Assembly: GCA_039933785.1 (NCBI GenBank) | Contig: JBDTNL010000080.1 | Span: 1 to 15,484 of the forward strand | From: JBDTNL01 sp039933785 | Lineage (GTDB): Bacteria > Acidobacteriota > Thermoanaerobaculia > Multivoradales > JAGPDF01 | DNA: 15,484 nucleotides | Direction of reading: 5' to 3' | In this document: positions 1 through 7,316 of the stretch, piece by piece | Position numbering within the stretch: position 1 is the stretch's first letter | Layout of the letters: each line of letters opens with the position of its first letter | Position numbers and translations under genes: made by a program | The notes under the pieces: model-generated | Told to the model about the DNA's origin: nothing | The model's input: only the letters and a program-made list of their open reading frames with translations | Databases searched by the model: none

Positions 1-65
1 CCGGCCGCCTGCGCCGGCGGCCCAGCCCGCCCGCCCCAACCCCAACCCCAACCCCCGAAGCGTAA
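1..65 (+). CDS. Possible 3' end of an upstream gene (partial)
   Basis: Reading in the third frame from base 3, the window opens with an in-frame stretch ending at TAA 63-65. The tail reads as Arg-rich then Pro/Ala/Thr-rich, finishing with a PTPTPTPEA repeat. The repeat is encoded by three tandem copies of CCCCAA-type hexamers around 35-55. Low-complexity Pro/Thr tails are common at the C-termini of GC-rich bacterial proteins, and the stop lies 27 bases before the next ATG, a normal operon spacing. Nothing of the protein's body is visible, so no function can be given. It could also be non-coding. Confidence 0.35.
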   Translation, partial: GRLRRRPSPPAPTPTPTPEA

Positions 66-92
66 GCAACCATCAATCACAAAACAAAATCC

Positions 93-1040
93 ATGCCTTC
101 GATCGACATCGTCCACCCCACGACCCTGCTCGGCAAGGAAGTGCGCGAGCGGATCGACGCCTTCCCCAGTCTCTCCGGCGACCTGCGGCTGCTGTCGCCG
201 AAGGAAACCGAGGTCGGAACGCTGACCGAGGCGCGCGGCGAGGCGGCGGTAGTCGTGCGGTTGGGACAGAATCTGCCGCTCGCCGACATCGTGTTGTTCT
301 GCGGTTCGATCGAGGAGACCCGGCCGCTGCTCGTGGAGCTTCCCGCGACTTCGACGGGGATCGTGCTCTCGCCGTGGGCCACGGTCGCCGATGGCACGCC
401 GGTGGTCGCAGGCGTCAACCTGAGCACCGCGAAGCGCGGCATGGTCCTGGTCAGCCCTTCGGCCGGCGCGGTCGGGCTCGCCCGCCTGCTCCAGCCCCTG
501 CGCCCGCTCGGCGTGATGAGCGCGTCGGCAACCGTCTTGCAGCCGGCGTCCTTGCATGGTGACGAGGCGCTGCAGGAACTCTTCGATCAAGCGCGCAACA
601 TCCTGACCTTCGCCGCGCCGCCGCCGTCGCCGATTTTCGACGGCCAGATGGCGTTCAACATGCGGCTCGGTCCGCCGGATGGAACAGCACTTCGGGACCA
701 CTTGGCGAGCGTGCTCGACGACAGCGTCGAGCTCAGCGCTCAGACGGTGCAGGCCGGAATCTTCCACGGCGTCTCAGTGAGCGTCGAACTGCGCTTCGCC
801 ATGGATCCAGGCGCCGAGGCGATCCAGAAAGCCTGGCGCGACACCGATGGCATCGAGATCTTCGAACCCGGAAATCGCCTGGGGCCGATCGACGCCGCCC
901 AGAGCGACATGCTGCTCCTCGGCGAGCTTCGCGCCGAGCCGCAGCGGCCAGGCACCTACTGGGCGTGGGCGACGATCGACAACCTCACCGCGGCGGGAGC
1001 GATCAACGCGCTCCACCTGGCCGACGCAGTCGTCGGCTGA
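93..1040 (+). CDS. Aspartate-semialdehyde dehydrogenase-like (USG-1-like) protein, catalytic residues lost
   Basis: This 315-residue protein resembles the aspartate-semialdehyde dehydrogenase (ASADH) fold over its length. The VSPSAGAVGLARLLQPL segment (120-136) lines up with the catalytic NPNCSTIQ region. It is followed by the ATVLQPASLHGDEALQEL start of the dimerization domain (147-164), a GIFHGVSVSVEL strand (222-233) and the DNLTAAGAINALHLAD helix (296-311) that ends ASADH proteins. The nucleophile position is Ala124 instead of Cys. The catalytic His position, normally in a GHS motif, is Val227 (FHGVS). The N-terminal glycine-rich nucleotide loop is also poor. It is therefore probably a non-catalytic paralogue like E. 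coli Usg, whose role is unclear. The start is the ATG at 93; no Shine-Dalgarno is seen in the A-rich leader. It converges on the ferritin gene. Family assignment is by remembered motifs, not a search. Confidence 0.65.
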   Translation: MPSIDIVHPTTLLGKEVRERIDAFPSLSGDLRLLSPKETEVGTLTEARGEAAVVVRLGQNLPLADIVLFCGSIEETRPLLVELPATSTGIVLSPWATVADGTPVVAGVNLSTAKRGMVLVSPSAGAVGLARLLQPLRPLGVMSASATVLQPASLHGDEALQELFDQARNILTFAAPPPSPIFDGQMAFNMRLGPPDGTALRDHLASVLDDSVELSAQTVQAGIFHGVSVSVELRFAMDPGAEAIQKAWRDTDGIEIFEPGNRLGPIDAAQSDMLLLGELRAEPQRPGTYWAWATIDNLTAAGAINALHLADAVVG

Positions 1041-1047
1041 TCGTCCC

Positions 1048-1068
1048 GCTAGCGGCCGCGCCGCCAGC
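1048..1068. terminator. Hairpin between convergent genes, terminator-like
   Basis: GCTAGCGGC (1048-1056) pairs with GCCGCCAGC (1060-1068) across a CGC loop, with a single A-C mismatch. It lies 7 bases after the stop of the ASADH-like gene and 25 bases past the end of the ferritin gene, where a bidirectional terminator would be expected. No U-tract follows directly on either strand; only a TCTTTCT run near 1088-1094 lies downstream on the plus strand. It is at best a weak or atypical terminator. Confidence 0.35.
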
Positions 1069-1092
1069 GTCCGGCCGACCTGCTAGCTCTTT

Positions 1093-1602
1093 CTACTGCG
1101 CGCCGGCCTCGCCTTCCGACACCCGACGGGCGAGATAGTCCTCGACGAACAGCAGGTTGCCGTTCCCCGAACGCTGCACGATCGAAAGCAGCTGGGACAT
1201 CGAGGAGACTTCCTCGAGCTGCTCGGTCACGAACCAGTCGAGGAAACGGATGGCAATGTAGTTCTTGTCGACCTTGGCCGCGTCGACCAACCCGTAGATC
1301 TGCTGGGTGACGGTCTCTTCCCACTTGAGCGACAGCGCCACCGCGTCTTCGGCGGTCTTGAACGAGCTCTGCGGCGCCGGGATGGCAGGGATCTCGACGC
1401 GGCCCCCGGCGTCGACCAGGAACTTCACGAATTTCATGGCATGCACGCGCTCTTCCATCGCCTGCTTGTCGAAGTGCTTCTGCAGCTCCGGCAGACCCTC
1501 GCTGCCAAAGTACGCCGAAATCGCGATGTACTGCAGCGAAGCGCCCATCTCGTGCCCGATCTGTTGGTTGAATGCCTTGACGAGTTTCTTGGTGACCAGC
1601 AT
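1093..1602 (-). CDS. ftnA: Non-heme ferritin (iron storage)
   Basis: This 169-residue cytoplasmic protein has the length and helical pattern of bacterial non-heme ferritins, which assemble as 24-subunit cages and oxidise Fe(II) for storage as a mineral core. Every ferroxidase-centre position of E. coli FtnA is present, shifted by one: Glu18, Glu51, His54, Glu95, Gln128 and Glu131. They lie in the motifs GHEMGASLQY, EERVHAMKF, LKWEE and VTEQLEEV. No heme-binding Met or bacterioferritin signature is seen. The ATG at 1602 follows a strong AGGAGG at good spacing. It is the second gene of an operon with sdaA: the sdaA TAG stop lies at the edge of this ribosome binding site and the genes are 10 bases apart, so the two are probably co-transcribed and translationally coupled. 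Confidence 0.95.
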   Translation of the reverse strand: MLVTKKLVKAFNQQIGHEMGASLQYIAISAYFGSEGLPELQKHFDKQAMEERVHAMKFVKFLVDAGGRVEIPAIPAPQSSFKTAEDAVALSLKWEETVTQQIYGLVDAAKVDKNYIAIRFLDWFVTEQLEEVSSMSQLLSIVQRSGNGNLLFVEDYLARRVSEGEAGAQ

Positions 1603-1608
1603 GGGAAG

Positions 1609-1614
1609 CCTCCT
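1609..1614 (-). promoter_or_regulatory. Strong ribosome binding site of ferritin, touching the sdaA stop codon
   Basis: On the minus strand AGGAGG lies six bases before the ferritin ATG. The sdaA stop codon TAG (1615-1613) shares its last two bases with the first two bases of this site, so ribosomes terminating on sdaA end exactly where initiation for ferritin begins. This arrangement favours reinitiation. Confidence 0.85.
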
Positions 1615-2992
1615 AACATTCGATGACGTTGATTGCCAAACCGCCGCGTGAGGTTTCCTTGTACTTGGTGCTCATGTCGGCGCCGGTCTGGCGCATGGTG
1701 GCGATCACTTTATCGAGTGAAACCACGTGCAGGCCGTCGCCACGCAAAGCCAGCCGCGAGGCGTTGATCGCCTTCACCGAGCCCATGGCGTTCCGTTCGA
1801 TGCAGGGGATCTGCACCAGACCGCCAATCGGATCGCAGGTCAATCCGAGATTGTGTTCCATGCCGATCTCGGCGGCGTTCTCGACCTGGGCCGTGGTGCC
1901 GCAGAGGGCGGCCACCAATCCACCCGCCGCCATCGAGCAGGCTACGCCGACTTCGCCCTGACAACCGACTTCGGCGCCGGAGATCGAAGCGTTCTCTTTG
2001 TAGAGGATACCGATCGCTCCGGCCGTCAGCAGATAGCGGACGATGCCGTCGTCGTCGGCGCCGCGCACGAACCGGGTGTAGTAGTGGCCGACAGCGGGCA
2101 CGATTCCGGCGGCGCCGTTGGTGGGCGCGGTGACCACCCGGCCGCCGGCGGCGTTCTCTTCGTTGACCGCAAGCGCAAACAGGTTCACCCAATCGAGGAT
2201 GGTGAGCGGATCTTCCAGTGCGTCCTTGGGCTGCGCCAGCAAGCTGCGATGAAGATCCGGAGCCCGTCGCGGCACGCGGAAGCCGCCGGGCAGCACACCC
2301 TCTTGGCGGCAGCCGCGCTCGACGCAGGCGCACATCGCCGCCCAGATCTTGAGCACCCCGGCGCGGATCTCCTCGGCGCTCCGCCAGACGCGTTCGTTGG
2401 CGAGCATCAGCTCCCAGATCGGCAGCCCGCTCTCGGCGCTCATGCGTAGGAGGTCGGCGCCGCTGCGGAAGTGATACGGCACCTCGTGTTCGTCGCGCAC
2501 CAGACGATCCTGCCCGGCGGACTCCTCGTTCACCACGAAGCCGCCGCCGACGGAGTAATAGATCCTGGACTCGATGGTGCCGCCCGCGGCATCGAAGGCG
2601 GTGAAGCGCATACCGTTGGGGTGCATCGGCAACGACTCTTCACGATGGAAGAGGAGATCGCGACGCTCGATGAAAGGAATGCTTCGCCGACCGTACAGAT
2701 TGAGGACCTGCTCGGCGCGGACCCGCGCCACCGTCGGACCGATCTGGTCCGGGTCGACGCCCTCGGGTGTCTCGCCGGACAAGCCGAGCAGCACGGCGCG
2801 GTCGGTGCCATGCCCCTTGCCGGTAAGTGCCAGCGAGCCGTAGAGCTCCGCTAAGACGCGCGCCGTCACATCGAGCTTGCCCTCGCGCTCGAGGCGTTCG
2901 AGGAACCGCCGCGCGGCCCGCATCGGGCCGACGGTGTGTGAGCTCGAGGGTCCGACGCCGATGGTGAAGAGATCGAAAACGGAGATCGCCAC
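1613..2992 (-). CDS. sdaA: L-serine ammonia-lyase (L-serine deaminase), iron-sulfur type, single chain
   Basis: It converts L-serine to pyruvate and ammonia using an oxygen-sensitive [4Fe-4S] cluster as Lewis acid. The 459-residue length fits the single-chain type II family. An N-terminal domain opens with SVFDLFTIGVGPSSSHTVGPM and the catalytic domain holds TAPTNGAAGIVPA (288-300). Cluster ligands are visible as Cys344 (AEVGCQGEVGVACSMAAGG), Cys386 (LTCDPIGG) and Cys397 (QIPCIER). The last residue is Cys459 (INVIEC). In the Legionella enzyme the equivalent C-terminal Cys folds into the active site as fourth cluster ligand. The alignment to the family start shows that the GTG at 2992 is the true start. 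No Shine-Dalgarno precedes it; a TAGTAT hexamer nine bases upstream suggests a leaderless mRNA. It heads an operon with ferritin and is divergent from the GT39/TPR gene. Confidence 0.97.
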   Translation of the reverse strand: MAISVFDLFTIGVGPSSSHTVGPMRAARRFLERLEREGKLDVTARVLAELYGSLALTGKGHGTDRAVLLGLSGETPEGVDPDQIGPTVARVRAEQVLNLYGRRSIPFIERRDLLFHREESLPMHPNGMRFTAFDAAGGTIESRIYYSVGGGFVVNEESAGQDRLVRDEHEVPYHFRSGADLLRMSAESGLPIWELMLANERVWRSAEEIRAGVLKIWAAMCACVERGCRQEGVLPGGFRVPRRAPDLHRSLLAQPKDALEDPLTILDWVNLFALAVNEENAAGGRVVTAPTNGAAGIVPAVGHYYTRFVRGADDDGIVRYLLTAGAIGILYKENASISGAEVGCQGEVGVACSMAAGGLVAALCGTTAQVENAAEIGMEHNLGLTCDPIGGLVQIPCIERNAMGSVKAINASRLALRGDGLHVVSLDKVIATMRQTGADMSTKYKETSRGGLAINVIEC

Positions 2993-4790
2993 GTGCTTTG
3001 TATACTATCCGACCATCGTCGCTTCGAGCTCTCCACTCTCACTCCAAACGGCGTCCCGATCTGCAGCCAACGGGCGCCGCGCAAACACCGCGCTGGTACT
3101 TATTCTCGTCCTGGCAGCCGCCGTGCGACTGCTCCATTTCCTGGCCGTTCGTGATCAGCCCTTCGTCGCCCAGCCGATCGAAGACAGCCAGGAATACGAT
3201 CGCTGGGCGCGCGCCATCCTCGCCGGACACGCTCCCGCGGACGCTTTCTTCCAGGCCCCGCTGTATCCCTATCTCCTGGCGGCGATCTACACCCTGGCCG
3301 GCGCGCGACCGAACGCGGTGTACCTCTTTCAGATCGCGCTCAGCATCGCCGGTTGCTGGGCGATCTATCGCGCCGGAAGGCTGTTGCTCGACCGCACGCT
3401 GGGCCTCTCTGCGGCCGCACTCTTCGCCTCCTATCCGCTCTTCGTCCTGCACGACGTGCAATTGCTCAAGGAGTCTCTGGCGGTCACCCTCACCGCGTTC
3501 CTGCTCTGGACGCTGATCGCCGCCGAGGCGAGCGGACGCCTGCGTCACTGGGCCGCCGCGGGCGCGGTCGCCGGCCTGCTCTCGTTGCTGCGCGAAAATA
3601 CGCTTCTGCTCCTGCCGCCGCTCGCCCTTCTGGCCTGGCGACCGGACGCGGCGTGGACGATACGACTCCGTCGTGCCGGAGTCTTCTTCGTGGCCGCTGC
3701 CCTCCCCCTGATACCCGTAGCTTGGCGCAACGCCCGCGCCGCGGGCGGCGGATTCATGCCGACGACGTTCAATGCGGGGGTGAGCTTCTACATCGGCAAC
3801 CACGAGGGAGCCGATGGCACCTATCAGCCCTTGGTGCCGGGGAAGCAGATTCCAGGATACGAGCGCTCCGAGTCGGTGCGCCTTGCGGAAGAAGCCAGCG
3901 GCCGTAGCCTCCGTCCGCCGGAAGTCTCCAGGTACTGGCTGAATCGTTCCTTCACCTGGGTGAAGGCCCACCCGGGCGACTTCGTGCGCCTGCAGCTCCT
4001 GAAGCTGCGACTGTTTTGGAGCTGGTACGAATGGCCCGACGCGATCGATCCCTACTATCTGATTTCGCTGTCGCCGGTCCTCCGCCTGCCCTGGCTCGAC
4101 TTTGGAGGGGTCTGTATTCTCGCGCTGGCAGGACTCTGGATGTTGCGGCGCGGGATTGGCAACTACGCTCCGGTGCTGATCTGGGTCGTGGGGTCAACGT
4201 TCGCGACCACCATCTTCTTCGTCTTCTCACGCTATCGGTTGCCGATCGTGCCCGCGTTGATACTGCTCGCCGCACTGCCGCTGCATGCTCTTGCCACGGC
4301 TTGGCGCTCGCAGCGCAAGCCCGCCATTCTGGGCCTCGCAGCGCTGCTGGCCGTTGCCGTGGTGGCGCCGCGCCTGCCGGGCTACGGACCGCGCTGGGAC
4401 CTAGTGCACTTCAATCTCGGCCGCGCTCACCAGGAGGCGGGCCGAATCGAGGACGCGAAACGCGAATACGAGCTCGCGTTGCGAGCGAACCCGCGAGATT
4501 TTCTCTCGTACCTCAACCTGGGCAACATCGCTGCCCGCGGCGGGCAGATGGCGGAGGCGACGTCGCGCTTCGCACGCGCCGTGGAGCTCGAGCCCCGGTC
4601 GGACGACGCCGAGTCCAATCTCGGAGGCGCGCTGCTCGCCCTAGGTCGACTCGACGAGGCGCGGGCTCACCTCCAGCGCTCGCTCGCGCTCAATCCGCGT
4701 AACTCCTTCGCGGCGCGCAACATGGAGGTTCTCAGGCGACGCGACCCAGCCGCCAAGGTCGAACCGGGGAATACGCCGCCGTTATACTGA
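2961..4790 (+). CDS. GT39-type polytopic membrane glycosyltransferase with C-terminal TPR repeats
   Basis: The N-terminal two-thirds is strongly hydrophobic, with about ten membrane segments starting near residue 44. It has the PMT/ArnT-like layout: a loop after the first segment with acidic residues (IEDSQEYDRWA, Asp75 and Asp80) followed by FFQAPLYPYLLA. Such enzymes transfer sugars from polyprenyl-phosphate donors on the outer face of the membrane; substrate and product here are unknown. From residue 483 to about 592 there are three or more TPR motifs (for example HFNLGRAHQEAGRIEDAKRE), probably for protein contacts. The start is uncertain. The frame is open from 2877, but that part is antisense to the conserved sdaA N-terminus. 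The ATG at 2961 overlaps sdaA by 32 bases, and no ATG, GTG or TTG occurs in frame between it and 3123, inside the first membrane segment. trxB follows after 48 bases. Confidence 0.8.
   Translation: MVKRSKTEIATCFVYYPTIVASSSPLSLQTASRSAANGRRANTALVLILVLAAAVRLLHFLAVRDQPFVAQPIEDSQEYDRWARAILAGHAPADAFFQAPLYPYLLAAIYTLAGARPNAVYLFQIALSIAGCWAIYRAGRLLLDRTLGLSAAALFASYPLFVLHDVQLLKESLAVTLTAFLLWTLIAAEASGRLRHWAAAGAVAGLLSLLRENTLLLLPPLALLAWRPDAAWTIRLRRAGVFFVAAALPLIPVAWRNARAAGGGFMPTTFNAGVSFYIGNHEGADGTYQPLVPGKQIPGYERSESVRLAEEASGRSLRPPEVSRYWLNRSFTWVKAHPGDFVRLQLLKLRLFWSWYEWPDAIDPYYLISLSPVLRLPWLDFGGVCILALAGLWMLRRGIGNYAPVLIWVVGSTFATTIFFVFSRYRLPIVPALILLAALPLHALATAWRSQRKPAILGLAALLAVAVVAPRLPGYGPRWDLVHFNLGRAHQEAGRIEDAKREYELALRANPRDFLSYLNLGNIAARGGQMAEATSRFARAVELEPRSDDAESNLGGALLALGRLDEARAHLQRSLALNPRNSFAARNMEVLRRRDPAAKVEPGNTPPLY
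3002..3007 (-). promoter_or_regulatory. Putative -10 element for leaderless sdaA; overlaps an opposite-strand -10
   Basis: On the minus strand TAGTAT is separated by exactly nine bases from the sdaA GTG, placing transcription start at or next to the start codon. On the plus strand the overlapping TATACT (3001-3006) matches five of six bases of the sigma-70 -10 consensus. The core GTATAC is palindromic, so one site may serve both directions. No good -35 was found on either strand. Confidence 0.45.
4783..4788 (+). promoter_or_regulatory. Possible -10 element upstream of trxB
   Basis: TATACT lies at the very end of the preceding gene, about 50 bases before the trxB start, and matches five of six bases of the -10 consensus. 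The -35 position is poor. If active it would give trxB and the genes after it a promoter of their own. Confidence 0.3.
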
Positions 4791-4838
4791 GCCGAGGGAC
4801 AGTCTCGCCCAGTACTCTTCCCGGGAGATCCGTCGTTC

Positions 4839-5801
4839 ATGAGTCAGCCGGCCCCAGCCTCCGCAACCCATCACCGTCTCGTCATCCTGGGCTCCGGTCC
4901 CGCCGGCCTGACCGCGGCGCTCTACGCCGCGCGCGCCGATCTCGCACCGCTCGTGCTCGAGGGCAATCAGCCGGGTGGCCAGCTCACCATCACGACCGAC
5001 GTCGAGAACTATCCGGGGTTCCCTGAAGGCATTCTCGGACCGGAGCTGGTCGAGAAAATGCGCGAGCAGGCTCGCCGTTTCGGCGCCGTCTGCCGCTTCG
5101 AGGCGGTATCCATGGTCGATTTCTCCGCCCGACCCTTTCGCATCGAAACCGAGGACGGCAATCACTTCACCGCCGACGCGACGATCGTCGCTACGGGTGC
5201 GAGCGCCAAATATCTCGGACTTCCGAGCGAGACCCTCCTGCAAGGCTACGGTGTATCGGCCTGCGCGACCTGTGACGGATTCTTCTTCCGCGGCAAGGAC
5301 ATCGCCGTCATCGGCGGCGGAGACACCGCCATGGAAGAGGCCATGTACCTCACCAAGTTCGCGAGCAAGGTGACGGTCGTTCACCGCCGCTCGACGCTCC
5401 GCGCGTCGAAGGTCATGCAGGACCGCGCCTTCGCGAATCCGAAAATCGAATGGGCCTGGAACAGCGACGTCGCGGAAGTCCTCGGCACGCGCGACGACGG
5501 CGTGCGCGGCCTGCGCCTGAAGGACACCGCGACTGGCGCCGAGCGCGAGCTCGCGGTGCAGGGCGTCTTCCTCGCCATCGGCCACCAGCCCAACACCGCG
5601 CTCTTCACCGGCAAGCTCACCATGAATGAGGTCGGCTATCTGGCCGTCGAGGCGCCCTCGACGCGCACCAACATCCCCGGCGTGTTCGCTGCCGGCGATG
5701 TCTCCGACCCCAACTACCGGCAGGCGGTCACCGCCGCCGGAACTGGATGCGCCGCGGCCATCGACGCCGAGCGCTTCCTCTCGCATGAAGGTGCACACTG
5801 A
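4839..5801 (+). CDS. trxB: Thioredoxin reductase (NADPH)
   Basis: This cytoplasmic FAD flavoenzyme passes electrons from NADPH to thioredoxin. The 320-residue length is that of low-molecular-weight bacterial TrxB. The order is as expected: FAD-binding LGSGPAGLTAALYAARA (17-33), the GGQLTITTDVENYPGFPEG segment (47-64), the redox disulfide CATC (Cys142 and Cys145) followed by DGFFF, the NADPH-binding VIGGGDTAMEEAMYL (157-171) with VHRR (181-184), and the C-terminal FAD motif GVFAAGDV (281-288). All catalytic residues are present. A GGGAG at 4823-4827 can serve as ribosome binding site. Its TGA stop shares its last base with the ATG of the next gene (TGATG), so the ATPase downstream is probably translationally coupled to it. 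Confidence 0.97.
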   Translation: MSQPAPASATHHRLVILGSGPAGLTAALYAARADLAPLVLEGNQPGGQLTITTDVENYPGFPEGILGPELVEKMREQARRFGAVCRFEAVSMVDFSARPFRIETEDGNHFTADATIVATGASAKYLGLPSETLLQGYGVSACATCDGFFFRGKDIAVIGGGDTAMEEAMYLTKFASKVTVVHRRSTLRASKVMQDRAFANPKIEWAWNSDVAEVLGTRDDGVRGLRLKDTATGAERELAVQGVFLAIGHQPNTALFTGKLTMNEVGYLAVEAPSTRTNIPGVFAAGDVSDPNYRQAVTAAGTGCAAAIDAERFLSHEGAH

Positions 5802-7303
5802 TGACGGGCGGAAAACCGCAGACTCTCGGTGAACTGAAGACTTCCGGCTGGCGCTCACAGAGCGTGCGAGCCGAGATTCGCGCCAACCTCAAGCGCAAGC
5901 TGCAGGCGAAGGAGGCGCTCTTCCCCGGCGTGTTGGGCTATGAGCGCACGGTCATCCCGGGGGTCGTCAACGCCTTGCTGGCCGGCCATGACTTCATCCT
6001 GCTCGGCCTTCGCGGGCAGGCGAAGACCCGCATTCTGCGGGGTCTGACCGCCCTGCTCGACGAGCTCATCCCGGTCGTCGCCGGCAGCGAGCTCAACGAC
6101 GACCCGCTCGAGCCGCTCTCTACCTGGGGGCAGCGCCGAATCGCCGAGCTCGGCGACGCCACACCCATCGAGTGGCTGCCGCGCGCCGCGCGCTATAACG
6201 AGAAGCTCGCGACTCCGGACGTCTCGATCGCCGACCTGCTCGGCGACATCGATCCGATCAAGGCGGCCACCCGCCGCCTCACCTACGCCGACCCGGAGGT
6301 CATCCACTTCGGCATCGTGCCACGCACCAATCGCGGCATTTTTGCAATCAACGAGCTCCCCGACCTCGCACCGCGCATCCAGGTGGGCCTGCTCAACCTG
6401 CTCGAGGAGCGTGACCTGCAGATCCGCGGCTTTCCCGTGCGCATTCCGCTCGACATCCTGATGGTGTTCTCGGCCAATCCCGAGGACTACACCAACCGCG
6501 GTTCGATCATAACGCCCTTGAAGGATCGCATCGCGTCGCAGATTCTCACGCACTATCCGCCGGACGCCGACACCGCCGCCGCGATCACCCGTCAGGAGGC
6601 GTGGACCGACCGCGGCACCTCGGGCCTGGTGATTCCAGATGCCTTCCGGCTCCTCATCGAGGACATCGCAATCGCCGCGCGGGAGAGCGACCTAGTCGAC
6701 CAGACGTCGGGAGTTTCGGCGCGCGTCGCGATCGCCGGGCTCGAGCTGCTGACCTCGAACCTCGAACGTCGCGCGTTGATGACCGGCGACGATCCGGTCT
6801 ATCCGCGTCTGTGCGATCTCCCCATGCTGCTGCCGGCGATTACCGGCAAGGTCGAGATGGTGTACGAGGGCGAACAGCAGGGCATGGAGGTCGTGGCCCG
6901 CAAGCTGATCGGTCAAGCGGTGAAGAAGGCCTTCGACGCCAAGTACCCCGAAATCGGCAAGGAGCTCGGCACCGGGAGCGACGAGGATCGCGGACCGTAC
7001 GCGCCAATCGTCAAGTGGTTCGCCGCCGGCAATGCGATCACCCTCGCCGACGAACAGTCCTTCGACGCCTATGAGGCCGAGCTCGGCAAGGTGCCGTCAC
7101 TGATCGATCTGGCCAAGCGCTATGGCGGCGACAAGACCCGCCAGGAGCTTGCGCTCGCCGCGGAAACCATCCTCGAAGGCCTGCACCAGAACCTCAAGCT
7201 TGCCCGTCAGGACCTCGACAGTCGCGTGAGCTACAAGGAGATGCTGCGGCTGCAGCTCCTGCGCCCCCAGCGCAGCGGCCGCGGGCGGGGCGACGTGAAC
7301 TGA
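5801..7303 (+). CDS. MoxR/magnesium-chelatase-like AAA+ ATPase with altered Walker motifs
   Basis: This 500-residue protein is an AAA+ ATPase of the MoxR/ChlI type. Such ATPases act as remodelling chaperones, usually with a VWA-domain partner. The Walker A loop is GLRGQAKT (69-76): the last glycine of GxxxxGK[ST] is Ala74, while Lys75 and Thr76 are kept. The Walker B strand is GIFAINELPDL (179-189), with Asn184 in place of the usual Asp before Glu185. Sensor 1 is MVFSANPEDY (Asn226). I believe similar variants occur in a distinct subfamily sometimes annotated as magnesium chelatase or sigma-54-interacting protein, so ATPase activity may be retained. There is no sign of bacteriochlorophyll genes, so a role in pigment synthesis is unlikely. 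It begins inside the trxB stop codon and ends 13 bases before the amidohydrolase. The matching VWA protein lies at 12484-13572. Confidence 0.9.
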   Translation: MTGGKPQTLGELKTSGWRSQSVRAEIRANLKRKLQAKEALFPGVLGYERTVIPGVVNALLAGHDFILLGLRGQAKTRILRGLTALLDELIPVVAGSELNDDPLEPLSTWGQRRIAELGDATPIEWLPRAARYNEKLATPDVSIADLLGDIDPIKAATRRLTYADPEVIHFGIVPRTNRGIFAINELPDLAPRIQVGLLNLLEERDLQIRGFPVRIPLDILMVFSANPEDYTNRGSIITPLKDRIASQILTHYPPDADTAAAITRQEAWTDRGTSGLVIPDAFRLLIEDIAIAARESDLVDQTSGVSARVAIAGLELLTSNLERRALMTGDDPVYPRLCDLPMLLPAITGKVEMVYEGEQQGMEVVARKLIGQAVKKAFDAKYPEIGKELGTGSDEDRGPYAPIVKWFAAGNAITLADEQSFDAYEAELGKVPSLIDLAKRYGGDKTRQELALAAETILEGLHQNLKLARQDLDSRVSYKEMLRLQLLRPQRSGRGRGDVN

Positions 7304-7304
7304 G

Positions 7305-7310
7305 AAGGAG
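7305..7310 (+). promoter_or_regulatory. Ribosome binding site fixing the GTG start of the amidohydrolase
   Basis: AAGGAG lies six bases before GTG 7317, just after the stop codon of the AAA ATPase. It supports GTG as the start, and the signal peptide begins exactly there. Confidence 0.8.
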
Positions 7311-7316
7311 ATCTCG

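Noticed and set aside
34..56. Tandem CCCCAA repeats as a telomere-like or CRISPR-like repeat
   Set aside because: Only three copies, and in the third frame they encode a Pro-Thr tail, a common coding microrepeat.
3039..3971. 310-codon antisense frame opposite the GT39 protein
   Set aside because: Low-complexity Arg/Gly/Glu-rich translation, no motif, no ribosome binding site; the sense frame has membrane segments and conserved loops.
5801..7303. Magnesium chelatase subunit for chlorophyll synthesis
   Set aside because: No other pigment-pathway gene is present and the motifs fit the MoxR-like group; similarity to ChlI is only at the AAA+ level.
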